64,000 nucleotides of DNA from Burkholderia sp. WP9 (GCF_900104795.1 NZ_FNTG01000005.1:62001-126000), one strand, 5' to 3'. Positions 16,724 through 26,656 are shown, counted from the stretch's first letter. Numbers and translations are program-made. The notes: generated by a model not told the origin, from the sequence alone.

Positions 16724-17418
16724 TCATACCGCTCGGCGCGCGAACATCCATCGGTCCTGCCCGATTGCATCAACCGGATTGAGATTTTTAGGGCGATGTC
16801 CATACGGTTCGGAATAGTGCGACATCGAAACAGCCGACACGGGTTCTCCGGTTGTCGAGGCGGGAGATAGTGGCCATGTCGCGTGAGACGACGATGAAAA
16901 GGTACGCTCGCAGAAGCCCGGTCGGACCGCCATACCTGCCATGATTTCCACAGAATTACGGCCGCGTCGACGAACAGCATTCGTACAGGCCCTCCAACTG
17001 AGCGCGCTCCTCCGCACTCTGCAGGCGCTCGCGCCCCGGCGACGGCGGGGTATCGTTGATCAGATACGGCTTCTCGGAAGGATAACGCTGGAAGAGCGAT
17101 ATCATGATCGACGATCAGGTCTCGGATCACGGGCAAGCCCGGTAGCAGCCGAAGAATAATTCGCGACGGCAACTCTTTCATGCTGGTCTGGCACGCGGGC
17201 CGCTTGGCGCCATTGATGTTGATGGCGCTGGATCCTCGGGTGCCTTCGCGGCACGAGCGCCGCAGGGAAATCGACTCATCGACCGATTTCAGCCTGACCA
17301 GCACGTCCGGCACTATGCGATCGTTCCGATCGATGTCGACCTCGAAGCACTGCATATAGGGCAAGACATCCTTGTCCGAATCGTAGCGACAAATTTCGAT
17401 GACACGTTCGGCGATCAC
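16724..17418 (-). pseudogene. Heavily decayed second sdhB copy
   Basis: An SdhB-like frame from 17418 starts RVIEICRYDSDKD and runs SCREGTRGSSAININGAKRPACQ, where key cysteines of the 2Fe-2S site are replaced. Later blocks are scattered over frames: [10 protein letters not shown], and PKNLNPVDAIGQDRWMFARRAV at 16724-16790. At least two frameshifts and many substitutions. It is clearly related to the sdhB copy at 13965-14673 but much more diverged, and cannot make a functional iron-sulfur subunit. Confidence 0.8.
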
Positions 17419-17496
17419 GGAAAGCTCCAGTTCATGGTTCTGCCCGATGGCCGACGGTGCAGCACACGGTCAGCCAACATGGTTCGGCTACGCCGT

Positions 17497-18072
17497 TCAG
17501 AGATCGTCTCCGCCGCAGCCGCAGCCCGCCTCGTTTGCAATCACGCGATGCAGCTGCGCGAACCGCTCATCCACCGGCGTCTGGAGCAGAGGGTCTGGCT
17601 GACCGTACACGTCGAGTAACGCAATCGCGCGAAAATCGTCCCCGTTGAGGTGCCGTACAGCCGTCGGAAACAGAATCACCTCCTCGGCGTCCATATTGCG
17701 CTGCAGCAGTTGTGCGTACTCGCGAATATGGATCGCGACAAGCTCCTGTGACATGTTTTCCTCACGCACCGCTGCCTCGAGATCCTGCAGGAGTTCGCGG
17801 CCCTGCCTGAACAGTGCCGCATGCTGAGCCTCGACTTCATGGCCGAAGCTCGCCGGCAACGCCTGCTTCTCCAGCAGGCGTTCGACGATGCGGTCCTCGA
17901 GCATGTGATGGCTGACGTCTGGAAACTGCGTCAGGTAGTAAAGCGCGTCTACGAGAAGCGCGATGTCCGGTGCGCACGGGGCGGCACGCAATGACATCTC
18001 CCCGCCAAGGAGCCGCACCAGTCTTTTCAGCGTGACGTGCTCTGCCAGTAGCCGGTCAATGAGCGTGGGCAT
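17497..18072 (-). CDS. Hemerythrin HHE-domain protein
   Basis: A 191-residue helical protein with hemerythrin-type ligands: LLAEHVTLKRLV near the N-terminus, FPDVSHHMLEDRIVERLL at about 52-70, VEAQHAALFRQG and MDAEEVILFPTAVRHL further on. The C-terminus ends in CGCGG. HHE proteins bind a di-iron centre and sense or buffer oxygen, NO or iron. The ATG at 18072 overlaps the end of the AhpD-like gene by 17 bases, indicating one transcript. It probably works with NnrS and nitrate reductase in NO/redox stress, which is inference from neighbours. Confidence 0.85.
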   Translation of the reverse strand: MPTLIDRLLAEHVTLKRLVRLLGGEMSLRAAPCAPDIALLVDALYYLTQFPDVSHHMLEDRIVERLLEKQALPASFGHEVEAQHAALFRQGRELLQDLEAAVREENMSQELVAIHIREYAQLLQRNMDAEEVILFPTAVRHLNGDDFRAIALLDVYGQPDPLLQTPVDERFAQLHRVIANEAGCGCGGDDL

Positions 18073-18421
18073 CGGGTGTCTCCCCGGGATCCTGTTGCGC
18101 TGCGATTGTGTCGAGCGCCAGCGCGGAATGGGCATACGCAGCACCCGCTCGCATTTCGGCCGCGACCCAGATTGCCTCCATGATCTCCTGTCCAGTCGCG
18201 CCACTTTTCATGGCCGCCGCGGTGTGGCCGCGTATGCAGTAGGGGCATTGCGTGACGTGCGCGACCGCCACGGCGATCAGCTGTTTTGTCCTGGCCGGCA
18301 GTGCGCCGTCGGCGAACACGCTTTCGCTGAACGCCTTGAAGGCGGCCAGCGGTTGGGGCGCGAGCTCCTTGCGTTTCCTCGCGATGGCCGCGCCGGATGC
18401 AGGATAGAGAGATTTGTCCAT
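18056..18421 (-). CDS. Carboxymuconolactone decarboxylase family (AhpD-like) protein
   Basis: A 121-residue protein with the AhpD-type motif AHVTQCPYCIRGHTAAAMKSGAT at about residues 53-75: two Cys in CPYC followed by the catalytic-type His. This signature belongs to peroxidase/disulfide-reductase members rather than true decarboxylases. It overlaps the hemerythrin gene and is likely an antioxidant partner. Confidence 0.88.
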   Translation of the reverse strand: MDKSLYPASGAAIARKRKELAPQPLAAFKAFSESVFADGALPARTKQLIAVAVAHVTQCPYCIRGHTAAAMKSGATGQEIMEAIWVAAEMRAGAAYAHSALALDTIAAQQDPGETPDAHAH

Positions 18422-18541
18422 GATTCAGCTCCCAAAAACCGTTCAGGGAAACGTCCGCGTCGCATGCGGGCAGACGCAGCCGATGACGAATCGTCACCGG
18501 ATCGCGGAACCCGACCACAAGTGACTGGCCTCGACGCACCA

Positions 18542-18757
18542 TTAGCGTTCGACTAACTTGACGTCGTATCCGGCGTCAACGAACGCAACCAGAAACTCTT
18601 CGGCAAACAGCCATGAGTCAACTTTTACGGTCCTCGCATCGACATCAACGTCGACCTTTGCATCTGGTTCGACCGTGCGCATGGCCCGGGTAAGGACAGC
18701 CGCATCGTTGTCCCCCTTCATCTGCCCGACTCTGAACATCATGTCCTGCTCCGTCAA
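18542..18757 (-). CDS. HMA-like small protein without CxxC
   Basis: A 71-residue protein (a second Met at residue 6 may be the real start). The pattern MFRVGQMKGDNDAAVLTRAMRTVEPDAKV then DVDARTVKVDS and AEEFLVAFVDAGYDV follows the beta-alpha-beta-beta-alpha-beta order of heavy-metal-associated domains. The metal-binding CxxC is replaced by MKGD, so it probably does not carry copper in the usual way. It lies 120 bases upstream of the AhpD-like gene on the same strand. Confidence 0.6.
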   Translation of the reverse strand: MTEQDMMFRVGQMKGDNDAAVLTRAMRTVEPDAKVDVDVDARTVKVDSWLFAEEFLVAFVDAGYDVKLVER

Positions 18758-19157
18758 TCGGTGAATTCAGGACGCTGCGTGACTGCCGCTATGCCCGGTA
18801 GCGGTCAGCAACATGGTCCCCTGCCTTCCGACAGAGAACACCCGTACCCAACGAATGCGAGTGCCAGGGAAACGTCTCCGGCGCTCGCGGACTCCCAATG
18901 ATCTGTTGCTAGATGTTGTATATCATAACGTGATCTATTGGGGAATACACCTGGATTTCGGATGGATTTCGTTGCAAACCGGATTGCCCGGGCCGTTGAC
19001 TGAGTCATTGCTCTGCGTCAATTCGACAACGCCATTTATAGCTTTTCATACTGCGATGGGACGGGAGGATGGCGCAGCGTGCACGATTCAACCTCGGCGC
19101 TGTCTGCGAGACGCGAAGGCACGTTGCGACTCCGCAGAGGCGCATATTTTGGAGACC
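18758..19157. other. Divergent region upstream of nnrS
   Basis: 400 bases between the minus-strand HMA-like gene and nnrS. It must hold the promoters of both. No clean FNR palindrome (TTGAT-N4-ATCAA) was found; the AT-rich TGTATATCATAACGTGATC near 18915 is the most promoter-like part. Confidence 0.45.
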
Positions 19158-20360
19158 ATGTTGAGGATTACAGAACCTGTCACGGAACCGCGACCAACAG
19201 CCGATTTGGGTCTTCCCGTTCTGCGGCTGGGCTTCCGGCCGTTCTATCTCAGCGGTGCACTTTTTGGCTTCATTGCAATAACGCTCTGGCTGATCGCGCT
19301 GCGTGGCCACACGATCGCAGGCTCTTCGCCCGCCATGAATGGTGTGCTCTGGCACGCTCACGAGATGATCTTCGGCTTCGTCGCCGCGATTGTGGTGGGC
19401 TTTCTGCTCACTGCTGTGCGCGCCTGGACGACGCTCGAAACGCCACGAGGCGCGCCGCTCGCGGGACTATGGCTTCTGTGGCTAGCGGGACGCGTGCTGG
19501 TCTGGTCCGGCCCGGAACCCATCGCGGCTATTGTCGATTGCGCCTTCCTTCCGGTTGTCGCCATTGTGCTCTTGCGGGTGCTGATCACGGCACGCAATCG
19601 CCACAACATTTTCCTGCCCGTGGCGCTGGGGTTCTTTGGTTTGCTGAACGTCGGTTTTCACTGGTGGGCATGGCAGGAGCGTCCCGACCTCGCAATTCGG
19701 GCGTCTTACGCAGCAATCGGACTCGTAGTGATGTTCGTTACCGTCATCTCGGGCCGCGTGGTGCCGATGTTTACTACGAACGCTATTCCCGGATTTCGGA
19801 TGACGCACTGGAAAGTGATCGAGCGACTCGCGGTGCCGACCGTCATATTGGCATTTATTGCGGATGCGACCGATGCCGCGCCGTGGTTCGTCGTGGTATG
19901 CGCCTGCGCCGCCGCGACCGTCCATGGAATCAGAATTGCCGGATGGCATTCGTGGCGAATAGGGCCTCGGCCGATTCTCTGGATTCTGCATGTCGCCTAT
20001 GCGTGGATTCCGATCGGTTTTGCGTTGCTTGCCCTGGCGGCCGCAGGCGCCGTCCCGCATTCGCTTGCGATTCACGCCCTGACGATCGGAGCGATAGGGT
20101 GCGCCATTATCGCGATGATTACCCGCACCGCGCTTGGACACACCGGACGCCCGCTCGTTGCGGGACGAGCCGAGATAACGAGTTACTGGCTGATGATCGT
20201 CGCGGCAATCGTGCGGGTTTTCGGCCCCTGGCTCGCCAGCGGCGCCACAGCCGTCTGGATCGACATAGCCGGCATATGCTGGTCTGCCGCGTTAATCGTC
20301 TACCTGGTCAAATACGTGCCCTACCTGAGCGCGTCCCGTATCGATGGCAAAGCAGGCTGA
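19158..20360 (+). CDS. nnrS: NnrS family haem/copper membrane protein
   Basis: A 400-residue polytopic membrane protein. The NnrS signature is strong: GFRPFYLSGALFG, NGVLWHAHEMIFGFVAAIVVGFLLTAVRAWT, HWWAWQERPDL, MFVTVISGRVVPMFTTNAIPGF and MITRTALGHTGRPL, with conserved His residues. About 12 hydrophobic segments. NnrS relieves NO-related stress and is often under NO-responsive control. The start at 19158 (or TTG 19161) is chosen because the conserved region begins there and GGAG lies just upstream; the open frame begins 345 bases earlier without homology. It precedes narG on the same strand by 250 bases. Confidence 0.9.
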   Translation: MLRITEPVTEPRPTADLGLPVLRLGFRPFYLSGALFGFIAITLWLIALRGHTIAGSSPAMNGVLWHAHEMIFGFVAAIVVGFLLTAVRAWTTLETPRGAPLAGLWLLWLAGRVLVWSGPEPIAAIVDCAFLPVVAIVLLRVLITARNRHNIFLPVALGFFGLLNVGFHWWAWQERPDLAIRASYAAIGLVVMFVTVISGRVVPMFTTNAIPGFRMTHWKVIERLAVPTVILAFIADATDAAPWFVVVCACAAATVHGIRIAGWHSWRIGPRPILWILHVAYAWIPIGFALLALAAAGAVPHSLAIHALTIGAIGCAIIAMITRTALGHTGRPLVAGRAEITSYWLMIVAAIVRVFGPWLASGATAVWIDIAGICWSAALIVYLVKYVPYLSASRIDGKAG

Positions 20361-20609
20361 CAGGTTATCGCCATGCTGGGTCAAGTTGGGTGTGTGGCGA
20401 ATTCCGAGGAATATTGTTATGCAACGTGCATGAAGATAGTGCCGCCCTTGGTCGAGAAAAAGCGGCCCCTGTTCCAGAGAACAAAAGAATCCAGATGTAG
20501 GTTTTCCAAAGATCAATCTATCGGCGAGTGTCATGAAAACAATCGGAGTGCCCACAATTTTGAACAACACGCGTAGACTTCGTGCATCGAGCGCCATGGA
20601 GTCGATCAG

Positions 20610-23600
20610 ATGAGCCACTTTGTTGATCGCCTGAAATACTTCTCCACGTCGAAGCCGACGTTCTCCGAGGGGCATGGGATGACAACCCATGAAGACCGTG
20701 GGTGGGAGGACGCTTATCGGCAACGGTGGCAGCATGACAAGATCGCGCGCTCGACCCACGGCGTCAACTGCACAGGTTCGTGTTCGTGGAAGATTTATGT
20801 CAAAAGCGGCATCGTCACCTGGGAAACCCAGCAGACCGATTACCCGCGCACCCGCCCGGATATGCCGAATCACGAACCCCGTGGCTGTGCGCGCGGCGCG
20901 TCCTATTCGTGGTATCTCTACAGCGCCAATCGCCTTAAATATCCGCTGATTCGCAGTGCGCTGCTCAGGCGGTGGCGCGAAAAACGCCTGACGCTCGCGC
21001 CGGTGGAGGCGTGGAGCGCGATCGTGAATGACCAGGAAGCCCGCGCCTCATATACGCGTCGCCGCGGACTGGGTGGCTTCGTTCGTTCAAGCTGGGATGA
21101 AGTGAACGAAATGATTGCGGCCGCAAACATCCATACGATCAAACGACATGGCCCCGACCGGATTATCGGGTTTTCACCCATACCCGCCATGTCGATGGTG
21201 TCCTATGCGGCTGGCAGCCGCTACCTGTCGCTGATCGGCGGCGTCAATCTGAGCTTCTACGACTGGTACTGCGACCTGCCGCCCGCGTCGCCACAGACGT
21301 GGGGTGAACAGACTGACGTTCCCGAGTCGGCCGACTGGTACAACTCCAGCTTCATTATGTTGTGGGGGTCCAACGTACCGCAAACGCGCACCCCCGACGC
21401 TCACTTCATGACCGAAGTACGTTATCGCGGCACCAAGGTCGTATCGATCTTCCCCGATTATGCCGAGGGCGCGAAGTTCGGCGACATCTGGTTGCATCCC
21501 AAGCAGGGTACGGATGCGGCGCTCGGTCTCGCGATGGGTCACGTCGTGCTCAAAGAATTTCACGTCGCCGGCAGGAGCGAATATTTTTCGGATTACTGCC
21601 GACGTTATACCGACATGCCGCTGCTCGTGCGTATCGTCAAACAGGGCGAGCACTATGTGCCCGAAAGACTCCTGAGAGCAGACGAGCTCGATGATGCATC
21701 CGGCCAGGAGAACAACACCGCCTGGAAAACCGTCGCGTTCGATGAATTGAGCGGCAAGCCCGTCACGCCGGTCGGTTCGATCGGCTTTCGCTGGGGCCAG
21801 AAGGAAGGTGGCGACGCCGGCAAATGGAATCTGAAAGAAGAGGATGTCCACGGCAATCCGATCCGGCCGCTCATGTCGTTCGTGGAGCAGCACGACGAGA
21901 CGATCGACGTCGCCTTCCCCTATTTCGGCAACGTCGAACATACGCACTTCACGCATACCGGCCATGCGAGCGTATTGCCGCGCCGCATCGGCGTGCGCAA
22001 GATCGCCACCCGCGCCGGTGAGATTCTGGTCGCCACGGTCTACGACCTGTTCATCGCCAACTATGGCGTGGACCAGGGGCTCGGCGGCCCGAACGTCGCG
22101 AGCAGTTTCGACGACGACGTACCGTACACGCCCGCGTGGCAGGAGAAAATTACCGGCGTCAAACGGAACGACGTTATCGCGGTCGCGCGCGAATTCGCCG
22201 ACAACGCCCAGAAGACCGAAGGCAGGTCGATGGTGATCGTCGGTGCCGGCTTGAACCACTGGTTCAACATGGACATGAGCTATCGCTCGATCATCAATCT
22301 GCTCGTCATGTGCGGCTGCGTCGGCAAATCAGGTGGCGGCTGGTCCCACTACGTCGGCCAGGAAAAGCTCCGGCCGCAAACCGGCTGGCTGCCGCTGGCA
22401 TTCGCGACCGATTGGTACAGGCCGGCGCGCGTCATGAACGGCACGTCGTTTTTCTATGCGCATACCGATCAATGGCGCTATGAAACGATGAAAGTCACAG
22501 AACTGCTATCGCCGCTCACCAATGGCAGCGGGTTCACCGACAGCCCGATCGACTACAACGTCCGTGCCGAACGGATGGGCTGGCTGCCGTCCGCGCCGCA
22601 GTTCAAAACCAATCCGCTCGAAATCGGCCGGGCATCGGCCGGCACCGACGCCGCCGCTTATGTCGCGAAGGGGCTCAAGGATGGTTCGATTGAGATGTCG
22701 TGCAGCGATCCCGACGCAGCAGAAAATTTTCCGAGAAACCTGTTTGTCTGGCGCTCGAACCTGCTCGGCTCTTCCGGCAAGGGACATGAGTACTTCCTCA
22801 AACATCTGCTCGGTGCCGAACACGGCGTGCAGGGAAAAGAGCTGGGTACCAGCGCCGGCATCCTGCCCAAAGAAGTGAAGTGGCGCGAGAAGGCGCCCGA
22901 GGGAAAGCTCGATCTCGTCGTCACGCTCGACTTCAGAATGTCCACCACGTGCCTCTATTCGGACATCGTGCTGCCGACCGCCACCTGGTACGAGAAGGAC
23001 GATATGAACACGTCCGACATGCACCCGTTCATTCACCCGCTTTCGGCGGCTGTCGACCCGGCGTGGCAATCCAGAAGCGATTGGGAAATCTATAAAGGCA
23101 TCGCGCGAAAGTTCTCTGAACTGGCCGAAGGCCATCTTGGCGTGGAACGCGACGTCGTGATGTCGCCGCTCCAGCATGACAGTGCCGGCGAAATCGCGCA
23201 GGCCGACGGCATTGCCGACTGGGGTCACGACGAGTGCGATCCGATTCCGGGCAAAACGATGGGAAGCATTGCGGTCGTCGAGCGGGACTATCCGAATACC
23301 TGGCGCAAGTTCACCTCGCTCGGACCGCTGCTCGATTCGCTCGGCAATGGCGGCAAAGGCATTACGTGGCAAACCGGCGACGAAATCGAACAGCTTCGAG
23401 AATTGAATTACCCGGTCACCGACGCGGGCGTTTCGCACGGGCGACCGCAGATTCTTTCGGCGATCAATGCGGCCGAAGTGATTCTGTCGCTGGCCCCCGA
23501 AACCAATGGTGCCGTCGCGGTTAAAGCATGGCAAGCGTTGTCGGCGCTCACGGGTACCGATCACACGCATCTCTCGCGTGCTCGCGAGGATGAAAAAATC

Positions 23601-24434
23601 CGGTTCCGGGATATTCAGGCGCAGCCGCGCAAAATCATCTCCTCACCGACATGGAGTGGCATCGAATCCGAACATGTGTCCTATAGCGCCAGCTACACGA
23701 ACGTGCATGAGCTGATTCCCTGGCGCACCCTGTCCGGACGCCAACAGATGTATCAGGACCACGCGTGGATGCGCGACTTTGGCGAGTCACTTTGCGTCTA
23801 CAAGCCGCCGATCGACACGCGCAGCACCACCGGCATGGCCGGTAGCCGCTCAAACGGAAACGCGGAGATCGCACTGAATTTCCTGACCCCTCATCAGAAG
23901 TGGGGCATTCACAGCACCTACACCGACAACCTGTTGATGCTGACGCTGTCGCGCGGCGGGCCGATCGTCTGGATCTCCGAGATCGATGCCAGGAAGATTG
24001 GCGTGGTCGATAACGACTGGATCGAGGCATTCAATCTGAACGGTGCGCTAACCGCGCGCGCCGTGGTGAGCCAGCGCATTCCGGTAGGCGCCGTGATGAT
24101 GTATCACGCGCAGGAAAAGATCATCAATACACCGGGCTCAGAAGTCTCCGGGGTTCGCGGCATTCACAATTCGGTCACCCGCATCATGCCGAAACCGACC
24201 CACATGATCGGTGGCTATGCGCAGCTCTCGTACGGTTTCAACTACTACGGCACGGTCGGCTCCAATCGCGACGAATTTGTGATCGTCCGCAAAATGAAAA
24301 CGATCGACTGGAAGGATGAGTCGACGCCCGCGTCAGTGCTGTCGGCGGCCGACGCCGCGCGTCATCAGCACACACTTGCCCATGGCGCGCCGACCCTTGC
24401 GATGGCCGATGATGAGACTGGAGAGAAGCCATGA
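20610..24434 (+). CDS. narG: Respiratory nitrate reductase alpha subunit
   Basis: A 1274-residue molybdopterin (bis-MGD) catalytic subunit reducing nitrate to nitrite on the cytoplasmic side of the inner membrane. The FS0 4Fe-4S ligands are HGVNCTGSCSW and, further on, PRGCARGASYSWY (about residues 51-100). The molybdenum-ligand Asp region is YDWYCDLPPASPQTWGEQTD near 210-230. Length is typical of NarG and the gene is intact. narH starts inside its stop codon. First gene of narGHJI, followed by ppiC and narK. Confidence 0.97.
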   Translation: MSHFVDRLKYFSTSKPTFSEGHGMTTHEDRGWEDAYRQRWQHDKIARSTHGVNCTGSCSWKIYVKSGIVTWETQQTDYPRTRPDMPNHEPRGCARGASYSWYLYSANRLKYPLIRSALLRRWREKRLTLAPVEAWSAIVNDQEARASYTRRRGLGGFVRSSWDEVNEMIAAANIHTIKRHGPDRIIGFSPIPAMSMVSYAAGSRYLSLIGGVNLSFYDWYCDLPPASPQTWGEQTDVPESADWYNSSFIMLWGSNVPQTRTPDAHFMTEVRYRGTKVVSIFPDYAEGAKFGDIWLHPKQGTDAALGLAMGHVVLKEFHVAGRSEYFSDYCRRYTDMPLLVRIVKQGEHYVPERLLRADELDDASGQENNTAWKTVAFDELSGKPVTPVGSIGFRWGQKEGGDAGKWNLKEEDVHGNPIRPLMSFVEQHDETIDVAFPYFGNVEHTHFTHTGHASVLPRRIGVRKIATRAGEILVATVYDLFIANYGVDQGLGGPNVASSFDDDVPYTPAWQEKITGVKRNDVIAVAREFADNAQKTEGRSMVIVGAGLNHWFNMDMSYRSIINLLVMCGCVGKSGGGWSHYVGQEKLRPQTGWLPLAFATDWYRPARVMNGTSFFYAHTDQWRYETMKVTELLSPLTNGSGFTDSPIDYNVRAERMGWLPSAPQFKTNPLEIGRASAGTDAAAYVAKGLKDGSIEMSCSDPDAAENFPRNLFVWRSNLLGSSGKGHEYFLKHLLGAEHGVQGKELGTSAGILPKEVKWREKAPEGKLDLVVTLDFRMSTTCLYSDIVLPTATWYEKDDMNTSDMHPFIHPLSAAVDPAWQSRSDWEIYKGIARKFSELAEGHLGVERDVVMSPLQHDSAGEIAQADGIADWGHDECDPIPGKTMGSIAVVERDYPNTWRKFTSLGPLLDSLGNGGKGITWQTGDEIEQLRELNYPVTDAGVSHGRPQILSAINAAEVILSLAPETNGAVAVKAWQALSALTGTDHTHLSRAREDEKIRFRDIQAQPRKIISSPTWSGIESEHVSYSASYTNVHELIPWRTLSGRQQMYQDHAWMRDFGESLCVYKPPIDTRSTTGMAGSRSNGNAEIALNFLTPHQKWGIHSTYTDNLLMLTLSRGGPIVWISEIDARKIGVVDNDWIEAFNLNGALTARAVVSQRIPVGAVMMYHAQEKIINTPGSEVSGVRGIHNSVTRIMPKPTHMIGGYAQLSYGFNYYGTVGSNRDEFVIVRKMKTIDWKDESTPASVLSAADAARHQHTLAHGAPTLAMADDETGEKP

Positions 24435-25972
24435 AAATCCGCGCGCAGATCGGTATGGTGATGAATCTGGACAAATGCATCGGTTGCCACACGTGTTCAG
24501 TCACCTGCAAGAACGTCTGGACCTCGCGCGAGGGCATGGAGTACGCGTGGTTCAACAATGTCGAAACGAAACCCGGCGTCGGCTATCCGAAGGACTGGGA
24601 AAACCAGGATCGCTGGAACGGTGGCTGGAAGCGCAAGACGAATGGCAAGATCGAGCTTCGTGCGGGTAGCAAGTGGCGGGTGCTCGCCAATATCTTCGGC
24701 AACCCGGACCTGCCGGAGATCGACGACTACTACGAGCCGTTCACGTTTGATTATGCGCATCTGCACGATGCGCCCGACGTCAAGGTCGGGCCGGTCGCCC
24801 GACCGCGTTCGCTGATCACCGGCGAGCGTCTGGAGAAAATCCAGTGGGGCCCGAACTGGGAAGAAATTCTCGGTGGGGAATTCGAAAAGCGTAAGCAGGA
24901 CTACAACTTCGATCAGGTGCAGACCGACATCTATGGGGAGTTCGAGAACACCTTCATGATGTACCTGCCGCGACTCTGCGAGCACTGCCTGAATCCGGCA
25001 TGCGTCGCGTCCTGTCCCTCTGGTGCGATCTACAAACGAGAGGAAGACGGCATCGTTCTGATCGACCAGGACAAGTGCCGCGGCTGGCGGATGTGCGTGT
25101 CCGGGTGTCCTTACAAGAAGATCTATTACAACTGGCAAAGCGGCAAGTCGGAGAAATGCATTTTCTGCTATCCGCGTATCGAGGCGGGCCAGCCAACCGT
25201 GTGCTCGGAAACCTGCGTCGGCCGGATCCGCTATCTCGGCGTTCTGCTGTACGACGCCGACCGGATCGAGGAAGCCGCATCGGTCAAGGACCCCCAGGAT
25301 CTGTACGAAGCGCAACTGTCGATCTTCCTGGATCCGAACGACCCAGCAGTGCGTGAACAGGCGGCTCGCGACGGCGTGCCGGAAAACTGGCTCGAAGCGG
25401 CGCGCCATTCACCCGTGTACAAGATGGCGATGGAGTGGAAGATTGCTTTTCCGCTTCACCCCGAATACCGCACCTTGCCGATGGTCTGGTACGTCCCGCC
25501 GCTGTCGCCGATCAACTCGGCCACCAACGACGGCCGGCTTGGCATGAAGGGCTTGCTGCCAGATGTCGATTCGCTGCGCATCCCGCTGCGCTATCTGGCC
25601 AATCTGCTCACAGCCGGACGCGAAGCGCCGGTTCGGCTTGCCCTTAAGCGAATGCTGGCGATGCGAGCGTTCATGCGCGAGCGTCATGTCGAACATCGCG
25701 AGAGCCCGGAATTGCTGAACGAGGTCGATCTGACCAGCGCGCAGGTCGACGAGATGTACCGGTATCTGGCGATTGCCAACTATGAAGATCGATTCGTGAT
25801 CCCGACCGCTCACCGCGAATATGCCGAAGATGCCTTCGACCTGCGCGCATCGTGCGGTTTCTCGTTCGGCAATGGATGTTCCGACGGCACCACGGAAACC
25901 AGCCTGTTCGGCGGACGCAAGGGTATCAACAAGACACGCAAGACAATCCCCATTCGCGCGGCGGGTGAATAA
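24431..25972 (+). CDS. narH: Respiratory nitrate reductase beta subunit
   Basis: A 513-residue iron-sulfur electron-transfer subunit linking NarI haems to NarG. Cluster motifs: CIGCHTCSVTCKNVW at the N-terminus; CEHCLNPACVASCPSG, CRGWRMCVSGCPYKK and CIFCYPRIEAGQPTVCSETC around residues 180-265. The Trp in CRGWRMC is the hallmark of the 3Fe-4S cluster. ATGA overlap with narG; its TAA directly abuts the narJ ATG. Confidence 0.97.
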   Translation: MKIRAQIGMVMNLDKCIGCHTCSVTCKNVWTSREGMEYAWFNNVETKPGVGYPKDWENQDRWNGGWKRKTNGKIELRAGSKWRVLANIFGNPDLPEIDDYYEPFTFDYAHLHDAPDVKVGPVARPRSLITGERLEKIQWGPNWEEILGGEFEKRKQDYNFDQVQTDIYGEFENTFMMYLPRLCEHCLNPACVASCPSGAIYKREEDGIVLIDQDKCRGWRMCVSGCPYKKIYYNWQSGKSEKCIFCYPRIEAGQPTVCSETCVGRIRYLGVLLYDADRIEEAASVKDPQDLYEAQLSIFLDPNDPAVREQAARDGVPENWLEAARHSPVYKMAMEWKIAFPLHPEYRTLPMVWYVPPLSPINSATNDGRLGMKGLLPDVDSLRIPLRYLANLLTAGREAPVRLALKRMLAMRAFMRERHVEHRESPELLNEVDLTSAQVDEMYRYLAIANYEDRFVIPTAHREYAEDAFDLRASCGFSFGNGCSDGTTETSLFGGRKGINKTRKTIPIRAAGE

Positions 25973-26656
25973 ATGGAAGACAACCGTCTGATTTTCAGCA
26001 TGTTGGGCGCACTACTGGACTATCCCGATCAAAGACTGCTCGTAGCGCTCGACGAGATCCGCACCGCGCTGGCCGGGCACGCCCGCCTGCCGTCGGACAC
26101 CCGCGCAGCCTTGATCGACCTCGTGGACCGGCTGTCGGCGCGGCCGCTGCTGGATCTTCAGGAAGACTACGTCGAAATCTTCGACCGCGGCCGGGCCACT
26201 TCGCTCTATCTGTTTGAACATGTTCACGGCGAGTCACGCGAGCGTGGGCAGGCTATGGTGGATCTACTCGCCATGTACGAAGCGAAGGGCCTGTTTCTCG
26301 GCGCCGGCGAATTACCCGACTACCTGCCGGTTTTCCTCGAGTTTCTGTCTCACGAAACGCCTGTGCAAGCGTACGCGCTGCTTGGCGAAATTGCCGATAT
26401 CACCCGGCAGATTGCGACCAGACTGGCCGAGCGCGGAACACCGTATTTCGCGGCCGTTGCGGCATTGTTGCCACTCGCCGGCGAAGCACCGTTGGCGAAC
26501 GCGACCGTGCTCGACGCTGCCACGACGCGCGAGGTCGATGCCGAAGCACTCGATCGCGAGTGGCAGGAGGAGCGCGTGAGCTTCCTGGGTGCACAAGCGC
26601 CTTTATCCACGGCGCCCCAACCAATCCAGTTTTACGACAAAAGACCGTCACGTTAA
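25973..26656 (+). CDS. narJ: Nitrate reductase assembly chaperone
   Basis: A 227-residue all-helical chaperone (NarJ/DMSO-reductase D family) needed for molybdenum cofactor insertion into NarG and for membrane docking. It has LLDYPDQRLL near the N-terminus, DYVEIFDRGRATSLYLFEHVHGESRERGQAM at about 62-92 and LPDYLPVFLEFLS further on. It starts on the base after the narH stop. Confidence 0.95.
   Translation: MEDNRLIFSMLGALLDYPDQRLLVALDEIRTALAGHARLPSDTRAALIDLVDRLSARPLLDLQEDYVEIFDRGRATSLYLFEHVHGESRERGQAMVDLLAMYEAKGLFLGAGELPDYLPVFLEFLSHETPVQAYALLGEIADITRQIATRLAERGTPYFAAVAALLPLAGEAPLANATVLDAATTREVDAEALDREWQEERVSFLGAQAPLSTAPQPIQFYDKRPSR

Noticed and set aside
18813..19157. N-terminal extension of NnrS
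   Set aside because: The added 115 residues have no membrane segments or family similarity; homology and an RBS begin at 19158.
20361..20609. FNR or NarL binding sites before narG
   Set aside because: I looked for TTGAT-N4-ATCAA and NarL heptamer pairs and found only half-matches, so no site is reported.
21174..23570. Long minus-strand frames of about 350 codons
   Set aside because: They lie opposite narG and reflect high GC at codon third positions.
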